Origin: a virus
DNA: 44,495 nt
Strand: one strand, 5' to 3'
IMG/VR virus record: IMGVR_UViG_3300042879_001129
Span: 1-44,495 of that record
The position numbers were made by a program, and so were the translations under genes. The stretch's first letter is position 1. Every line of letters begins with the position of its first letter. The notes below the pieces were generated by a model that made no database searches, had not been told where the DNA came from, and worked only from the letters and a program-made list of their open reading frames with translations. Of this stretch, positions 7,128 to 12,742 are shown in pieces.

Positions 7128-7681
7128 GGCTTGGCCTCCCTCATCTCGCGGCAGATACGCCGCAGTTCCTCGACTTGCGCTGCGCGCTCGGTGTCGCGGT
7201 CCATCCCAGCCGCCCGCGCCGCACACTCCGCCCACTCCGCCACCCGCCCCGCCGCCGCCCGCCCCGCCGCCGCCCACAACGCCGCCCACGACTCCGCCGC
7301 CTCACACGCCGCCGCCGCCGCCGCCCGCCCCGCCGCCGCCCACGCCGCCGCCGCCAGCGAACGCGCCGCATTCAACTCCTTGTCGCTCGCTTCGCCGCGC
7401 GCATGACGCTCCGCGACATCGAGAGCGGCGACACTGCGCGGATCGGTCATCAGATGCTGGACCCGCCGCGCGCACCAGACCGCATAGAGCCGGATCTCCC
7501 GGTCGCAGCCCTCCGCGGCGCGCAGGCACCACAGCGCGTCGTCTAAGCCGTTGTAATCGAGGATGGTGTCGATCCACAGAGGCTCGTCGTCGGCTGCGGT
7601 TTTCCCCAGACGGCGCAGCAGTTTCTCCCATCCGTCTCGGCATGGGCCATAGGTGCGGATTTGGTTGAGCGTGGTCCTCAT
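7124..7681 (-). CDS. Alanine-rich repeat hypothetical protein, 185 aa
   Basis: The N-terminal ~95 residues are well ordered and typical of a phage family seen in many genomes: 'NQIRTYGPCRDGWEKLLRRLGK', 'DDEPLWIDTILDYNGLDDALWCLRA', 'REIRLYAVWCARRVQHLMTDPRSVAALDVAERHARGEAS'. This is followed by a low-complexity stretch of A-A-A/W/R/E units (about residues 108-160), encoded by GCC/GCG-rich DNA at roughly 7200-7370, and a charged end with QVEELRRICREM. The Ala-rich part probably makes a helical rod and varies in length among relatives. Function unknown. Confidence 0.75.
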   Translation of the reverse strand: MRTTLNQIRTYGPCRDGWEKLLRRLGKTAADDEPLWIDTILDYNGLDDALWCLRAAEGCDREIRLYAVWCARRVQHLMTDPRSVAALDVAERHARGEASDKELNAARSLAAAAWAAAGRAAAAAACEAAESWAALWAAAGRAAAGRVAEWAECAARAAGMDRDTERAAQVEELRRICREMREAKP

Positions 7682-7890
7682 GGCCCATCCTCCTCGCGCA
7701 TGGCCCGCACCACTTGCAGAAGATCCTCGTTGTTGGCCGCACCAAACGAGAGCATGCGCTCCAAGTCTACGGAGTGAGCGAGCATCTTCTCGTTGTGTGC
7801 GCGGACGCGGATGATCTCGTCCACGGCATCGTCCATGACCTCAATCCGCATCTTCTGCATGAAGTTCAGTTTTCGAAAGATATCGTTCAT
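7678..7890 (-). CDS. Small helical hypothetical protein, 70 aa
   Basis: The start at 7890 is preferred over 7932 because GAGGGGG precedes it and it overlaps the upstream stop. The product is an amphipathic helical protein (MDDAVDEIIRVRAHNEKMLAHSVDLERML) with an acidic end REEDGP. No family recognised. Like its neighbours it is coupled by ATGA overlaps. Confidence 0.55.
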   Translation of the reverse strand: MNDIFRKLNFMQKMRIEVMDDAVDEIIRVRAHNEKMLAHSVDLERMLSFGAANNEDLLQVVRAMREEDGP

Positions 7891-8165
7891 CGCCCAGCCC
7901 CCTCGTTGATCTTGCTGACGGCATCCCAGCACTCCTCGGACACCAGATCGTCGATGCGATCTAGGGTCGCCTGCCAGTCGTCCGCGATGTCGCCCTCGCC
8001 CACCTCGTCCACCTCGCCAGCGATGGCATCACGCAGGCGGGCCATGGTCGCGGAGAGTTCGCGCTTGGCGATGGCCTTGGCCTTGTCGATCCGCTCGGCA
8101 GCGCGCAGGCACTCGGTCTGGTGCTGCTCGGCGTCGCACACTCGGTAGTATTCCTTCAAGTGCAT
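7887..8165 (-). CDS. Helical hypothetical protein, 92 aa
   Basis: Begins with MHLKEYYRVCDAEQ after a strong GAGGAGGGG site. The middle is a charged helix (RAAERIDKAKAIAKRELSATMARLRDAI) and the end is acidic (EVDEVGEGDIADDW). No catalytic motif or membrane helix. One of a series of small coupled early genes. Confidence 0.6.
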   Translation of the reverse strand: MHLKEYYRVCDAEQHQTECLRAAERIDKAKAIAKRELSATMARLRDAIAGEVDEVGEGDIADDWQATLDRIDDLVSEECWDAVSKINEGAGR

Positions 8166-8175
8166 ATTCCCCTCC

Positions 8176-8244
8176 TCACATGAACAGTCCCAAGGCGATG
8201 AGCAGGGCGCTCATCACCAGCATCAGCCAATGGACTTCGCGCAT
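8176..8244 (-). CDS. 22-residue membrane micropeptide
   Basis: A very short ORF with a good ribosome site (GGAGGCGAC before the ATG) lying within the end of the upstream gene. The product, MREVHWLMLVMSALLIALGL plus two residues, is a single predicted membrane helix with a charged N-terminus. Many phages encode such micropeptides; the function is unknown. It is supported by the Shine-Dalgarno sequence and the hydrophobic composition only. Confidence 0.45.
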   Translation of the reverse strand: MREVHWLMLVMSALLIALGLFM

Positions 8245-8390
8245 GTCGCCTCCAGCAGCTTCTGCTGCGTAGCCACGATCTCGCGCAGGATCTCGTTGGC
8301 CGCGCGATGAACGGCGAGTTCGCGCTGGTCGTCCATCCGCAAGAGGATCTGCTTGGCGAGCATATCTCGAAGCACTCCCTCGGCGCTCAT
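8223..8390 (-). CDS. Small helical hypothetical protein, 55 aa
   Basis: The start at 8390 is set by GGAGGCGGGGGC just upstream; the longer frame to 8672 is a shadow of other genes. The product is one amphipathic helical protein (LRMDDQRELAVHRAANEILREI) ending LLEATCAKSIG. The stop lies inside the micropeptide gene start region. No family recognised. Confidence 0.5.
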   Translation of the reverse strand: MSAEGVLRDMLAKQILLRMDDQRELAVHRAANEILREIVATQQKLLEATCAKSIG

Positions 8391-8566
8391 GCCCCCGCCT
8401 CCTTCGCGGCCTGCGCGGCAACCTCGGCCAGTCGCTTGGCCTGCTCCGGGTCCATCATCAGCGAGAGTTGCCCCACGTTGACGCTCACGAACGCGCGGCG
8501 GTCCTCGGCAGCCGGATGCACTCGGCTGCTGATCTCTTCCTTGTAGATGCTCACCATGATCTGCAT
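8387..8566 (-). CDS. Small hypothetical protein, 59 aa
   Basis: The start at 8566 is favoured over the in-frame ATG at 8572: GGAGGG lies 6 bases before 8566 but touches 8572. The sequence MQIMVSIYKEEISSRVHPAA then FVSVNVGQLSLMMDPEQAKRLAEVAAQAAKE has a beta-rich start and a C-terminal Ala/Glu helix. No family recognised; coupled to the upstream gene by overlap of its ribosome site with that gene's last codons. Confidence 0.55.
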   Translation of the reverse strand: MQIMVSIYKEEISSRVHPAAEDRRAFVSVNVGQLSLMMDPEQAKRLAEVAAQAAKEAGA

Positions 8567-8568
8567 GG

Positions 8569-8742
8569 TCATCCCTCCATCTTCTGAAGCTGGCGCTCAA
8601 GGTCGGCAATGCGCTGGTGCGCCAGCAAATGATCCAGCGACTGCGGGTCCAGATCCCGTGCGAGTTCCACACGCAGAGCGATGCGCGTGCGAAGCGTTCC
8701 AGGGGTCTGGGTGATTGTTGACTTGTAGCCGTTGCTCTTCAT
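8569..8742 (-). CDS. Small hypothetical protein, 57 aa
   Basis: The start at 8742 overlaps the methyltransferase stop as ATGA, with GGAGGG at the right distance. The product has a Thr-rich N-terminus (KSTITQTPGTLRTRIALRVEL) and a short coiled-coil end (HQRIADLERQLQKMEG). Unknown role. Confidence 0.55.
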   Translation of the reverse strand: MKSNGYKSTITQTPGTLRTRIALRVELARDLDPQSLDHLLAHQRIADLERQLQKMEG

Positions 8743-9719
8743 GGTCCCTCCTTCGTTTCGATTGCGTTGATCCTGCGTCCTATCCAGGACATCACCGGCA
8801 CGGCCATGCTGTTCCCCAGCGCCCGATAGCGCGGCCCATCTGGACACTCGCTCGCCACCCTGCCGCGCCATGGGATTGCGGTGTAATCGCCAGAGAAGCC
8901 TTGCAGCCTTTCGCACTCGCGCACAGTAAGCCTTCTAGGGCGTCCGCAATGAACAAGTATCCTGCCGCTCGTTGCATCCTGTCCGTTTAGGCCCCCGCCC
9001 ATGTGCGCGCCATCGCTCAACGTCCCGCAGATCGTATCGCACCACGAGGGCGGCGCGCCGCACTTTGGGCAATTCTCACTTGGCCCGTCCTGCTCCCATG
9101 CCACTCCACATCCGAGACAGCGGATCTCATCCAGTAAGTCAGCCGCCAATCCATCTTTTGCTTGGACCTTCGCAGGAATCCTCGACATGCCTTCTCGCTC
9201 AAGAAGAACCGATGCGGCACGACGCCAGTCTCCAAGATGTCCCACAAGGAACACGCGACGGCGCCGCTGTGGAACTCCGAAGTATTGAGCGTCCAGCACT
9301 CGGTAAGCGAACCCATACCCGAGTTCTGCCATGCCCCCGACGATGGAGCCAAAGTCTCGTCCGCCAGACGACGACAGGACACCGGGGACGTTCTCCCAGA
9401 CCAGCCATCGGGGCCGTGCTCGTTGAGCAAGGCGAAGAAACTCAAGTGCCAGGTTGCCACGATCATCTGCCAGTCCGCCTCGCAGTCCCGCGACGCTGAA
9501 GCTCTGGCAGGGGGTTCCTCCGACAAGAAGGTCAATTGGGCCATACTCGTCTCCCTTGATCGTCGTGAAGTCACCGTGGCAGGGAACATGAGGGTAGTGA
9601 TGCGCCAGCACGGCGCGCGGGAACTTCTCGATCTCGCTGAAGAAGGAAGGCTCCCAGCCAAGCGGGTGCCATGCGACCGTGGCCGCTTCGATCCCGCTGC
9701 ATACCGATCCGTACCTCAT
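8739..9719 (-). CDS. C5-cytosine DNA methyltransferase with zinc-ribbon insert
   Basis: A 326-residue Dcm-type enzyme that methylates cytosine C5 using SAM. Motifs in order: GSVCSGIEA (4-12, SAM binding), GGTPCQSFSVAG (67-78, catalytic Cys71), WENVPG (108-113), QRRRRVF (151-157) and RYRALGNSMAVPV (297-309). Between the catalytic half and the C-terminal motifs is a four-Cys zinc ribbon (CLGC at 201-204 and CPKC at 217-220) in the place of the target-recognition region. The start at 9719 has GAGGAGGG upstream. No cognate restriction endonuclease is adjacent, so it is probably an orphan enzyme protecting phage DNA. Confidence 0.9.
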   Translation of the reverse strand: MRYGSVCSGIEAATVAWHPLGWEPSFFSEIEKFPRAVLAHHYPHVPCHGDFTTIKGDEYGPIDLLVGGTPCQSFSVAGLRGGLADDRGNLALEFLRLAQRARPRWLVWENVPGVLSSSGGRDFGSIVGGMAELGYGFAYRVLDAQYFGVPQRRRRVFLVGHLGDWRRAASVLLEREGMSRIPAKVQAKDGLAADLLDEIRCLGCGVAWEQDGPSENCPKCGAPPSWCDTICGTLSDGAHMGGGLNGQDATSGRILVHCGRPRRLTVRECERLQGFSGDYTAIPWRGRVASECPDGPRYRALGNSMAVPVMSWIGRRINAIETKEGP

Positions 9720-9748
9720 GGTCCCTCCTCTAAAGCAGCGCCCGTGTA

Positions 9749-9814
9749 TCACGTTGTGGCTATGTGTGTCTTGCGTTTATTGCAGGGCGTCATGCAGGGG
9801 GTGCATACCGGCAT
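9749..9814 (-). CDS. Possible Cys-containing micropeptide, 21 aa
   Basis: A 21-residue frame starting on the HNH stop (TGATG overlap), beginning MPVCTPCMTPCNKRK. The C-x2-C-x3-C spacing is unusual for so short a frame, but there is no Shine-Dalgarno sequence and it could be chance. It fills most of the gap between the HNH gene and the methyltransferase. Confidence 0.25.
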   Translation of the reverse strand: MPVCTPCMTPCNKRKTHIATT

Positions 9815-10335
9815 CACTTGCCGCGCCAGTCGATCTGGTCGCTGTTGCCCTTGCCCAGGTTGCAGGGCGCGCAGAGGATCTGGAGGTTGTCGAGCGATAG
9901 CTGGAGGTTGGGGTACAGCGAGCGCGGCTTGATGTGGTCAACGTGCATCTGGACGTTGTTCGCCGGTGTCGCGCCACACACGGCGCATCTGCGACCGTGC
10001 TTCTTGAGTGCCTCGTACCTGACGCAAAGCCACTCAGGGCTGTTGTAGAACCCCTTCCTCTTGTGCTTCGGATTGCGTCGCTTCTTGCCGCGAAACTTGT
10101 TTTTCAACTTGCTGCTCGGGTCCGCGTAGTCGGCAACCGTTCTCCAGTCCACGGACAGGGGATCAAGCATCACGATGCTATCGGGAAGGTTCCAGCGCCT
10201 CTTGCATATCTCGGCAAGCAAGGCGGGGTTGGCGGCTAGCTTGCTCGACATCGCCACATCGTAGCCCGCTCGCTCCAGGGAAGTGATGATGCGGTAGCGA
10301 TGCTCATGCTCAGAATTCTTGAGTCTTTTCAGCAT
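9814..10335 (-). CDS. HNH endonuclease
   Basis: A 173-residue protein whose last ~80 residues form an HNH nuclease: a CAVCG zinc knuckle near residue 118, the H-N-H core 'HVDHIKPRSLYPNLQLSLDNLQILC', and a second CxxC-type pair closing in 'CAPCNLGKGN'. The N-terminal part is basic (NKFRGKKRRNPKHKRKGFYNSPEW) and likely binds DNA. AGAGGG precedes the ATG. It lies next to a 509-base gene-free stretch, so it may be a free-standing homing endonuclease, or a packaging/recombination HNH. Nothing decides between these. Confidence 0.82.
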   Translation of the reverse strand: MLKRLKNSEHEHRYRIITSLERAGYDVAMSSKLAANPALLAEICKRRWNLPDSIVMLDPLSVDWRTVADYADPSSKLKNKFRGKKRRNPKHKRKGFYNSPEWLCVRYEALKKHGRRCAVCGATPANNVQMHVDHIKPRSLYPNLQLSLDNLQILCAPCNLGKGNSDQIDWRGK

Positions 10336-10370
10336 CTTAAACCCTCTATTCGGTTGGTGAGCGGACGCAG

Positions 10371-10416
10371 TTAGCCCCCCTACTCCAAAGGGTGTTCTCT
10401 GAAGTAGGGGAGCTAA
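10371..10416. repeat. Imperfect inverted repeat, 16-base arms
   Basis: Arms 10371-10386 (TTAGCCCCCCTACTCC) and 10401-10416 (GAAGTAGGGGAGCTAA) pair at 14 of 16 positions around a 14-base loop. A direct repeat CTATTCGGTyGG flanks it on both sides. On the minus strand it lies just ahead of the HNH gene, so it could be a terminator-like or regulatory hairpin, or a DNA element such as an origin. No U-tract follows. Confidence 0.55.
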
Positions 10417-10779
10417 TTCTGCTATTCGGTCGGAGCCGCATCAGCAGATCGAAACGAGGGCCAACTTTTCATTGGCGGGCGGGTTAGGTTCTCCCATTGC
10501 TCCTCGTAGCCCAGGCCTCTCAGCCTCTAACGGGTGACCATGCGACCTTTCGATCAGCCGCATGGTTCATCGGATCTTTATCCATCACTTTCCCCGGCAG
10601 ACCATTTCTGGTGGCACAAGGTGATCCCGCAGTCCTGCTGTCTAACCCTATCGGGCGCAGAGCGGAGCCGGTGGACGGCCATCCTTGCATGGTTTGGATC
10701 ACGGGTGTATCTACACCGCATGACCAAGCCGTGCGAGGCTATGGTCCGCGACGCTGGAGGGGTCAACCTCGCAACGTCA

Positions 10780-10810
10780 GGGAGCCGGTGGCGACGAACC
10801 ATCGGCTCCC
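10780..10810. repeat. Strong hairpin, 8 bp plus 3 bp stem
   Basis: GGGAGCCG at 10780-10787 pairs perfectly with CGGCTCCC at 10803-10810. After one mismatch, TGG pairs with CCA, leaving a 7-base loop. It sits about 35 bases downstream of the DnaA-like stop in the leftward direction and may mark the 3' end of that transcript, although no T-run follows. Confidence 0.5.
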
Positions 10811-10841
10811 ACACCCTACACAACGGCCCGGATCGGTCAAC

Positions 10842-10864
10842 CCCCTATCGCGGCAGTCCGATGT
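10842..10864. repeat. 23-base direct repeat, copy 1
   Basis: Matches 11166-11188 at 21 of 23 positions (core CGCGGCAGTCC). This copy covers the stop codon and last residues of the DnaA-like gene; the other lies just upstream of its start. It may be a recognition site for the product, or a scar of duplication. Confidence 0.6.
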
Positions 10865-11147
10865 CACGGTCCAGCACCTCGCGCAGGCGCGCATAGATCT
10901 CAGCCTCCTTGGGCTTGCGGCAGACGCGCAGGCTATTGGCGACCGTGGAGTGTTGGGTCTTCCCCATCAACTGCGCGATCTCGGGCACGGTCAGGGCTGG
11001 CAAGAACTCGTAGGCCAGGGCAGTCGCGAGGTGCCTAGCTTGCAGCACCTCACGGGTTCTGCGCCTTCCACGGATTGCCTCTGCCGGGACGCCCTGGTCG
11101 GCGGCGACGGCTGCGACGATGGCGGATAGCTTCTGTTCTTCTGTCAT
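10845..11147 (-). CDS. Stand-alone DnaA domain IV-like DNA-binding protein
   Basis: A 100-residue protein resembling the C-terminal (domain IV) DnaA-box-binding region with none of the ATPase domains. Residues 27-73 follow the DnaA pattern: GRRRTREVLQARHLATALAYE, then the helix-turn-helix TVPEIAQLMGKTQHSTVANSL, where QHSTV (65-69) replaces the usual DHTTV. The start at 11147 has GAGGG upstream; the longer frame through the GC-rich leader is not credible. It could direct host DnaA or replisome to a phage origin, or act as a regulator. A 23-base near-identical repeat flanks the gene (10842-10864 and 11166-11188). Confidence 0.75.
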   Translation of the reverse strand: MTEEQKLSAIVAAVAADQGVPAEAIRGRRRTREVLQARHLATALAYEFLPALTVPEIAQLMGKTQHSTVANSLRVCRKPKEAEIYARLREVLDRDIGLPR

Positions 11148-11165
11148 TGGTCCCTCGGATGCGAT

Positions 11166-11188
11166 CCCCTTTCGCGGCAGTCCCATGT
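11166..11188. repeat. 23-base direct repeat, copy 2
   Basis: Second copy of the repeat at 10842-10864, differing at two positions, located about 20 bases upstream of the DnaA-like start codon. Its place in the leader would suit autoregulation. Confidence 0.6.
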
Positions 11189-11231
11189 AAGGGGCGGCTG
11201 CTCGCGCGCGGGAAACGCCTTTTTCGCGTGT

Positions 11232-11300
11232 GGGGTGGGGTGGACGGGCAGGGCCATGGGGCGACCCTGTCCATTGGGCGGCTGGGGCGGGGGATAGGGG
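11232..11300 (+). other. Two G-quadruplex motifs in the leader of the DnaA-like gene
   Basis: The plus strand has G-runs at 11232-11235, 11237-11240, 11246-11248, 11251-11253 and 11258-11261, then again at 11276-11278, 11284-11287, 11289-11293 and 11297-11300. Each group meets the four-run, short-loop pattern. The transcribed strand for the leftward genes is this G-rich strand, so a quadruplex would form on the template. Confidence 0.45.
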
Positions 11301-11340
11301 CGCGTTGCCGCGCCCCCTGCCCGTTAGCGCCCCCAGCCGC
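11278..11340. repeat. Large GC-rich double hairpin at a gene end
   Basis: Outer arms GCGGCTGGGG (11278-11287) and CCCCAGCCGC (11331-11340) are perfectly complementary, and inside them GGGGCGCG (11297-11304) pairs with CGCGCCCC (11309-11316) around a 4-base loop. It covers the last codons of the gene 11324-11608 and could act as a transcript end or pause. No T-run is present. Confidence 0.5.
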
Positions 11341-11608
11341 GAAGGCGAACCGCGCCAGCATTTGGGTCTTTCCATCCGGCGGTCGCGGCGATGTTCGCGG
11401 CGTCTTCCGCATCGCGCCATGCGCTTGCTAGCTCGCCCCAAGCGGCCTCGCCTTCGCGCGCCATGTCCGCCAGGTGATGCGCCGCTTCATAGTCCCATGG
11501 ATACACGTCAGCCTTGTGGAGGCTTTCATACGCCGCTTTCCGCGCCCGTTCCGTATCTTCCTGCGAGGCGAACGCGCCACCATCAATCCATTCAATCGAA
11601 AGACCCAT
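11324..11608 (-). CDS. Hypothetical protein, 94 aa
   Basis: The start at 11608 is chosen because GGAGGG lies 4 bases upstream; the in-frame ATG at 11632 lies in the hairpin leader. The product is helical and acidic: MGLSIEWIDGGAFASQ, RARKAAYESLHKADVYPWDYEAAHHL, then AWGELASAWRDAEDAANIAA. No family recognised. Its leader holds the CCGGA-CATCCGG palindrome shared with the first gene of the block. Confidence 0.55.
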   Translation of the reverse strand: MGLSIEWIDGGAFASQEDTERARKAAYESLHKADVYPWDYEAAHHLADMAREGEAAWGELASAWRDAEDAANIAATAGWKDPNAGAVRLRGWGR

Positions 11609-11622
11609 TCTTCCCTCCAATA

Positions 11623-11637
11623 CCCGGACCATCCGGG
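11623..11637 (-). promoter_or_regulatory. Leader palindrome just upstream of a ribosome site (copy 2)
   Basis: CCCGGACCATCCGGG lies 4 bases upstream of the GGAGGG site of the gene starting at 11608. As RNA it gives a 5-bp CCCGG/CCGGG stem with loop AUGGU. A related element sits at the same place before the gene at 12615 (12627-12641) with a compensating base-pair change at the stem base. Confidence 0.5.
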
Positions 11638-11652
11638 CTTCCTAACGCCCTA

Positions 11653-11681
11653 AGCCCGGCCCGCGATTGCGGGTCCGGGCT
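11653..11681. terminator. Hairpin between two leftward genes, possible terminator
   Basis: AGCCCGGCCCGC (11653-11664) pairs with GCGGGTCCGGGCT (11669-11681) with one bulged base and a 4-base loop, a very stable stem in the 91-base gap between genes 11700-11891 and 11324-11608. No T-run follows on the minus strand, so it may instead be a pause or processing site. Confidence 0.4.
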
Positions 11682-11699
11682 GGCGGGGCGCTGGGGCGG

Positions 11700-11891
11700 C
11701 TAGTCTATGGCGCGATCCAGCGTCAGCCCGTGGTTCTCAGCGCAGAGTTTGATGCGCGGAACGGACTGTAGCCATGTCGCCTCGAGCATGCGCAAGTAGC
11801 CGTCATGGTCAGTCAGTTCCCATGCGCCGAAGCGCCGGGCAACGTCCCATACGTGCGGCTTTCCGGTTTCGTCTTTGAGGCGAATCTTCAT
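11700..11891 (-). CDS. Hypothetical protein, 63 aa
   Basis: Starts after GGAGGGAAACC. The sequence KIRLKDETGKPHVWDVARRFGAWELTDHDGYLRMLEATWLQSVPRI looks like a compact beta/alpha protein. No family recognised. A perfect 6-bp hairpin (11909-11923) precedes its ribosome site within the end of the upstream micropeptide gene. Confidence 0.5.
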   Translation of the reverse strand: MKIRLKDETGKPHVWDVARRFGAWELTDHDGYLRMLEATWLQSVPRIKLCAENHGLTLDRAID

Positions 11892-11903
11892 GGTTTCCCT
11901 CCA

Positions 11904-11978
11904 CTAGCTGGCGCAGCGCGCCAAGATCAGCAGCGCGATAACGACGTAGAGCGCGAGATTGGCGGCGACGCGGATCAT
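11904..11978 (-). CDS. 24-residue membrane micropeptide
   Basis: MIRVAANLALYVVIALLILA plus RCAS: a single membrane helix with a positive N-terminus. The ATG overlaps the stop of the upstream gene as ATGA, so translation is probably coupled; its own ribosome site is weak. The end contains the TGGCGC-AGC-GCGCCA hairpin at 11909-11923. Function unknown. Confidence 0.45.
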   Translation of the reverse strand: MIRVAANLALYVVIALLILARCAS

Positions 11979-12292
11979 TGGTTTGCCGCTTTCGAATAGT
12001 CGAGGCCCGGCGCGGGCGTCATGTCCCGCGTCACGCTATCGAGGAACGGATCATGCGCGCCTCGCCGGAACGATACGGCCCGGCATCCATGTTCGGCGCT
12101 CCACGCGGAACAGTTCCGCTTGATGGCCATTTCGTCGCCGCCATCGCGCAAGCGTTCCATGATCCATTCGAAGTCGGAATTTTCCATGTGATAGACGGCA
12201 CGAACGGCTGCGGCGATAGCGTCGCCAAGCGTGTCGCCTTCAAAGTATGCCGGGCGGTATTGCCCGAGAAAGGAAATCCCTACTGTGAACAT
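11975..12292 (-). CDS. Hypothetical protein, 105 aa
   Basis: Begins MFTVGISFLGQYRPAYFEGDTLGDAIAAAVRAVYHMENSDFEW after a GGGGG site, with beta strands followed by an amphipathic helix. The second half contains cysteines (KRNCSAWSAEHGCRAV) and a SFRRGAHDPFLDSV region. No signal peptide and no recognised family. Linked by ATGA to the micropeptide gene downstream. Confidence 0.55.
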   Translation of the reverse strand: MFTVGISFLGQYRPAYFEGDTLGDAIAAAVRAVYHMENSDFEWIMERLRDGGDEMAIKRNCSAWSAEHGCRAVSFRRGAHDPFLDSVTRDMTPAPGLDYSKAANQ

Positions 12293-12304
12293 GGTTTGTC
12301 CCCC

Positions 12305-12472
12305 TTACAGGATTGCGTTGATCACGAAAGCGGCGATGCCAGCGCCAGTTGCCGCGAACCCGGCGGCGATGAACGGCGCGCCGAGACGCCAAGCCTCCAC
12401 CGCCCAGCGCAGCGAGAGGCTGGCGATCAGGGCGGGGGCGATTAGGGCCAGGGCGAGGGTCAGGGCGCTCAT
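12305..12472 (-). CDS. Small two-TM membrane protein, 55 aa
   Basis: A hydrophobic 55-residue protein: first segment SALTLALALIAPALIASLSL (2-21), a short polar turn RWAVEAWRLG, then a second segment PFIAAGFAATGAGIAAFVIN (33-52). The ATG overlaps the stop of the first gene of the block (ATGA). Its position near the promoter suggests early expression, for example superinfection exclusion or membrane takeover, but that is a guess. Confidence 0.5.
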   Translation of the reverse strand: MSALTLALALIAPALIASLSLRWAVEAWRLGAPFIAAGFAATGAGIAAFVINAIL

Positions 12473-12615
12473 TGGCGCAGCGCCGCAATGAGGCGACGGG
12501 CCATGTCCAAGGCCTCGGCGCGAGATATTGCCGGAACCGCGCTTGCGATCGTGGCGGCTATTTCCGCCTGCGCCCGAGCTACGCGATCGTGCTGGTTGAT
12601 TGTCCTAGTTTCCAT
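12469..12615 (-). CDS. First gene of leftward block, 48-aa hypothetical protein
   Basis: METRTINQHDRVARAQAEIA followed by an Ala-rich helix and RRLIAALRQ. GGAGGAAAG precedes the ATG at 12615, and the leader hairpin 12627-12641 lies directly before that site. The helical, charged composition gives no function. It is the promoter-proximal gene of the early block. Confidence 0.5.
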   Translation of the reverse strand: METRTINQHDRVARAQAEIAATIASAVPAISRAEALDMARRLIAALRQ

Positions 12616-12626
12616 CTTTCCTCCAG

Positions 12627-12641
12627 GCCGGATCATCCGGC
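12627..12641 (-). promoter_or_regulatory. Leader palindrome just upstream of a ribosome site (copy 1)
   Basis: GCCGGATCATCCGGC is a perfect 15-base palindrome located between the putative leftward promoter and the GGAGG of the gene starting at 12615. It could be a repressor operator near +1 or an RNA hairpin (5-bp stem, loop AUGAU). A second copy stands at 11623-11637. Confidence 0.5.
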
Positions 12642-12650
12642 TACACGCGC

Positions 12651-12679
12651 GTGATATAGAGTGTATGGGCGTGGTGCAA
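12651..12679 (-). promoter_or_regulatory. Candidate early leftward promoter
   Basis: Read on the minus strand: TTGCAC (12679-12674), a 17-base spacer, then TATCAC (12656-12651); a TATATC with a 15-base spacer overlaps it. It is the only promoter-like sequence close to the start of the leftward block. The predicted start would fall next to the 12627-12641 palindrome. Confidence 0.45.
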
Positions 12680-12742
12680 GTGTTTAGTGTTGAAGGGCGT
12701 CGGTTTCCTGCCTTGCGCTAGCTCATAGCTTCGGGCCGCATC

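Larger units (their letters stand above)
10336..10844. other. Gene-free stretch, rich in inverted repeats, beside the DnaA-like gene
   Basis: About 509 bases between the DnaA-like gene and the HNH gene without a convincing gene on either strand; the open frames here are short, lack ribosome sites and read as shadow sequence. It holds two strong inverted repeats (10371-10416 and 10780-10810), a short palindrome GGTGTA-TC-TACACC at 10704-10717, a pair of CTATTCGGTyGG direct repeats (10346-10357 and 10422-10433), and one half of a 23-base repeat that ends past the DnaA-like stop. A replication origin or a structured RNA is possible. Confidence 0.5.

Noticed and set aside
7190-7375. Possible CRISPR or minisatellite array
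   Set aside because: Repeats are in-frame triplets coding Ala-rich residues in an otherwise normal gene; no spacers.
10578-10586. DnaA box TTATCCATC beside the DnaA-like gene
   Set aside because: Two mismatches to TTATNCACA and no second box nearby; not strong enough to call an origin by itself.
10422-10702. Minus-strand reading fragments that look weakly coding (for example a frame reading GYEEQWENLTRPPMKSWPSF)
   Set aside because: The frames are interrupted by stops, have no start with a ribosome site and match no family I recognise; a decayed gene is possible but unsupported.
9814-10844. HNH gene plus structured gene-free DNA as a group I intron
   Set aside because: No conserved intron core was seen, and both neighbouring genes (DnaA-like and methyltransferase) appear complete, leaving no split exon.
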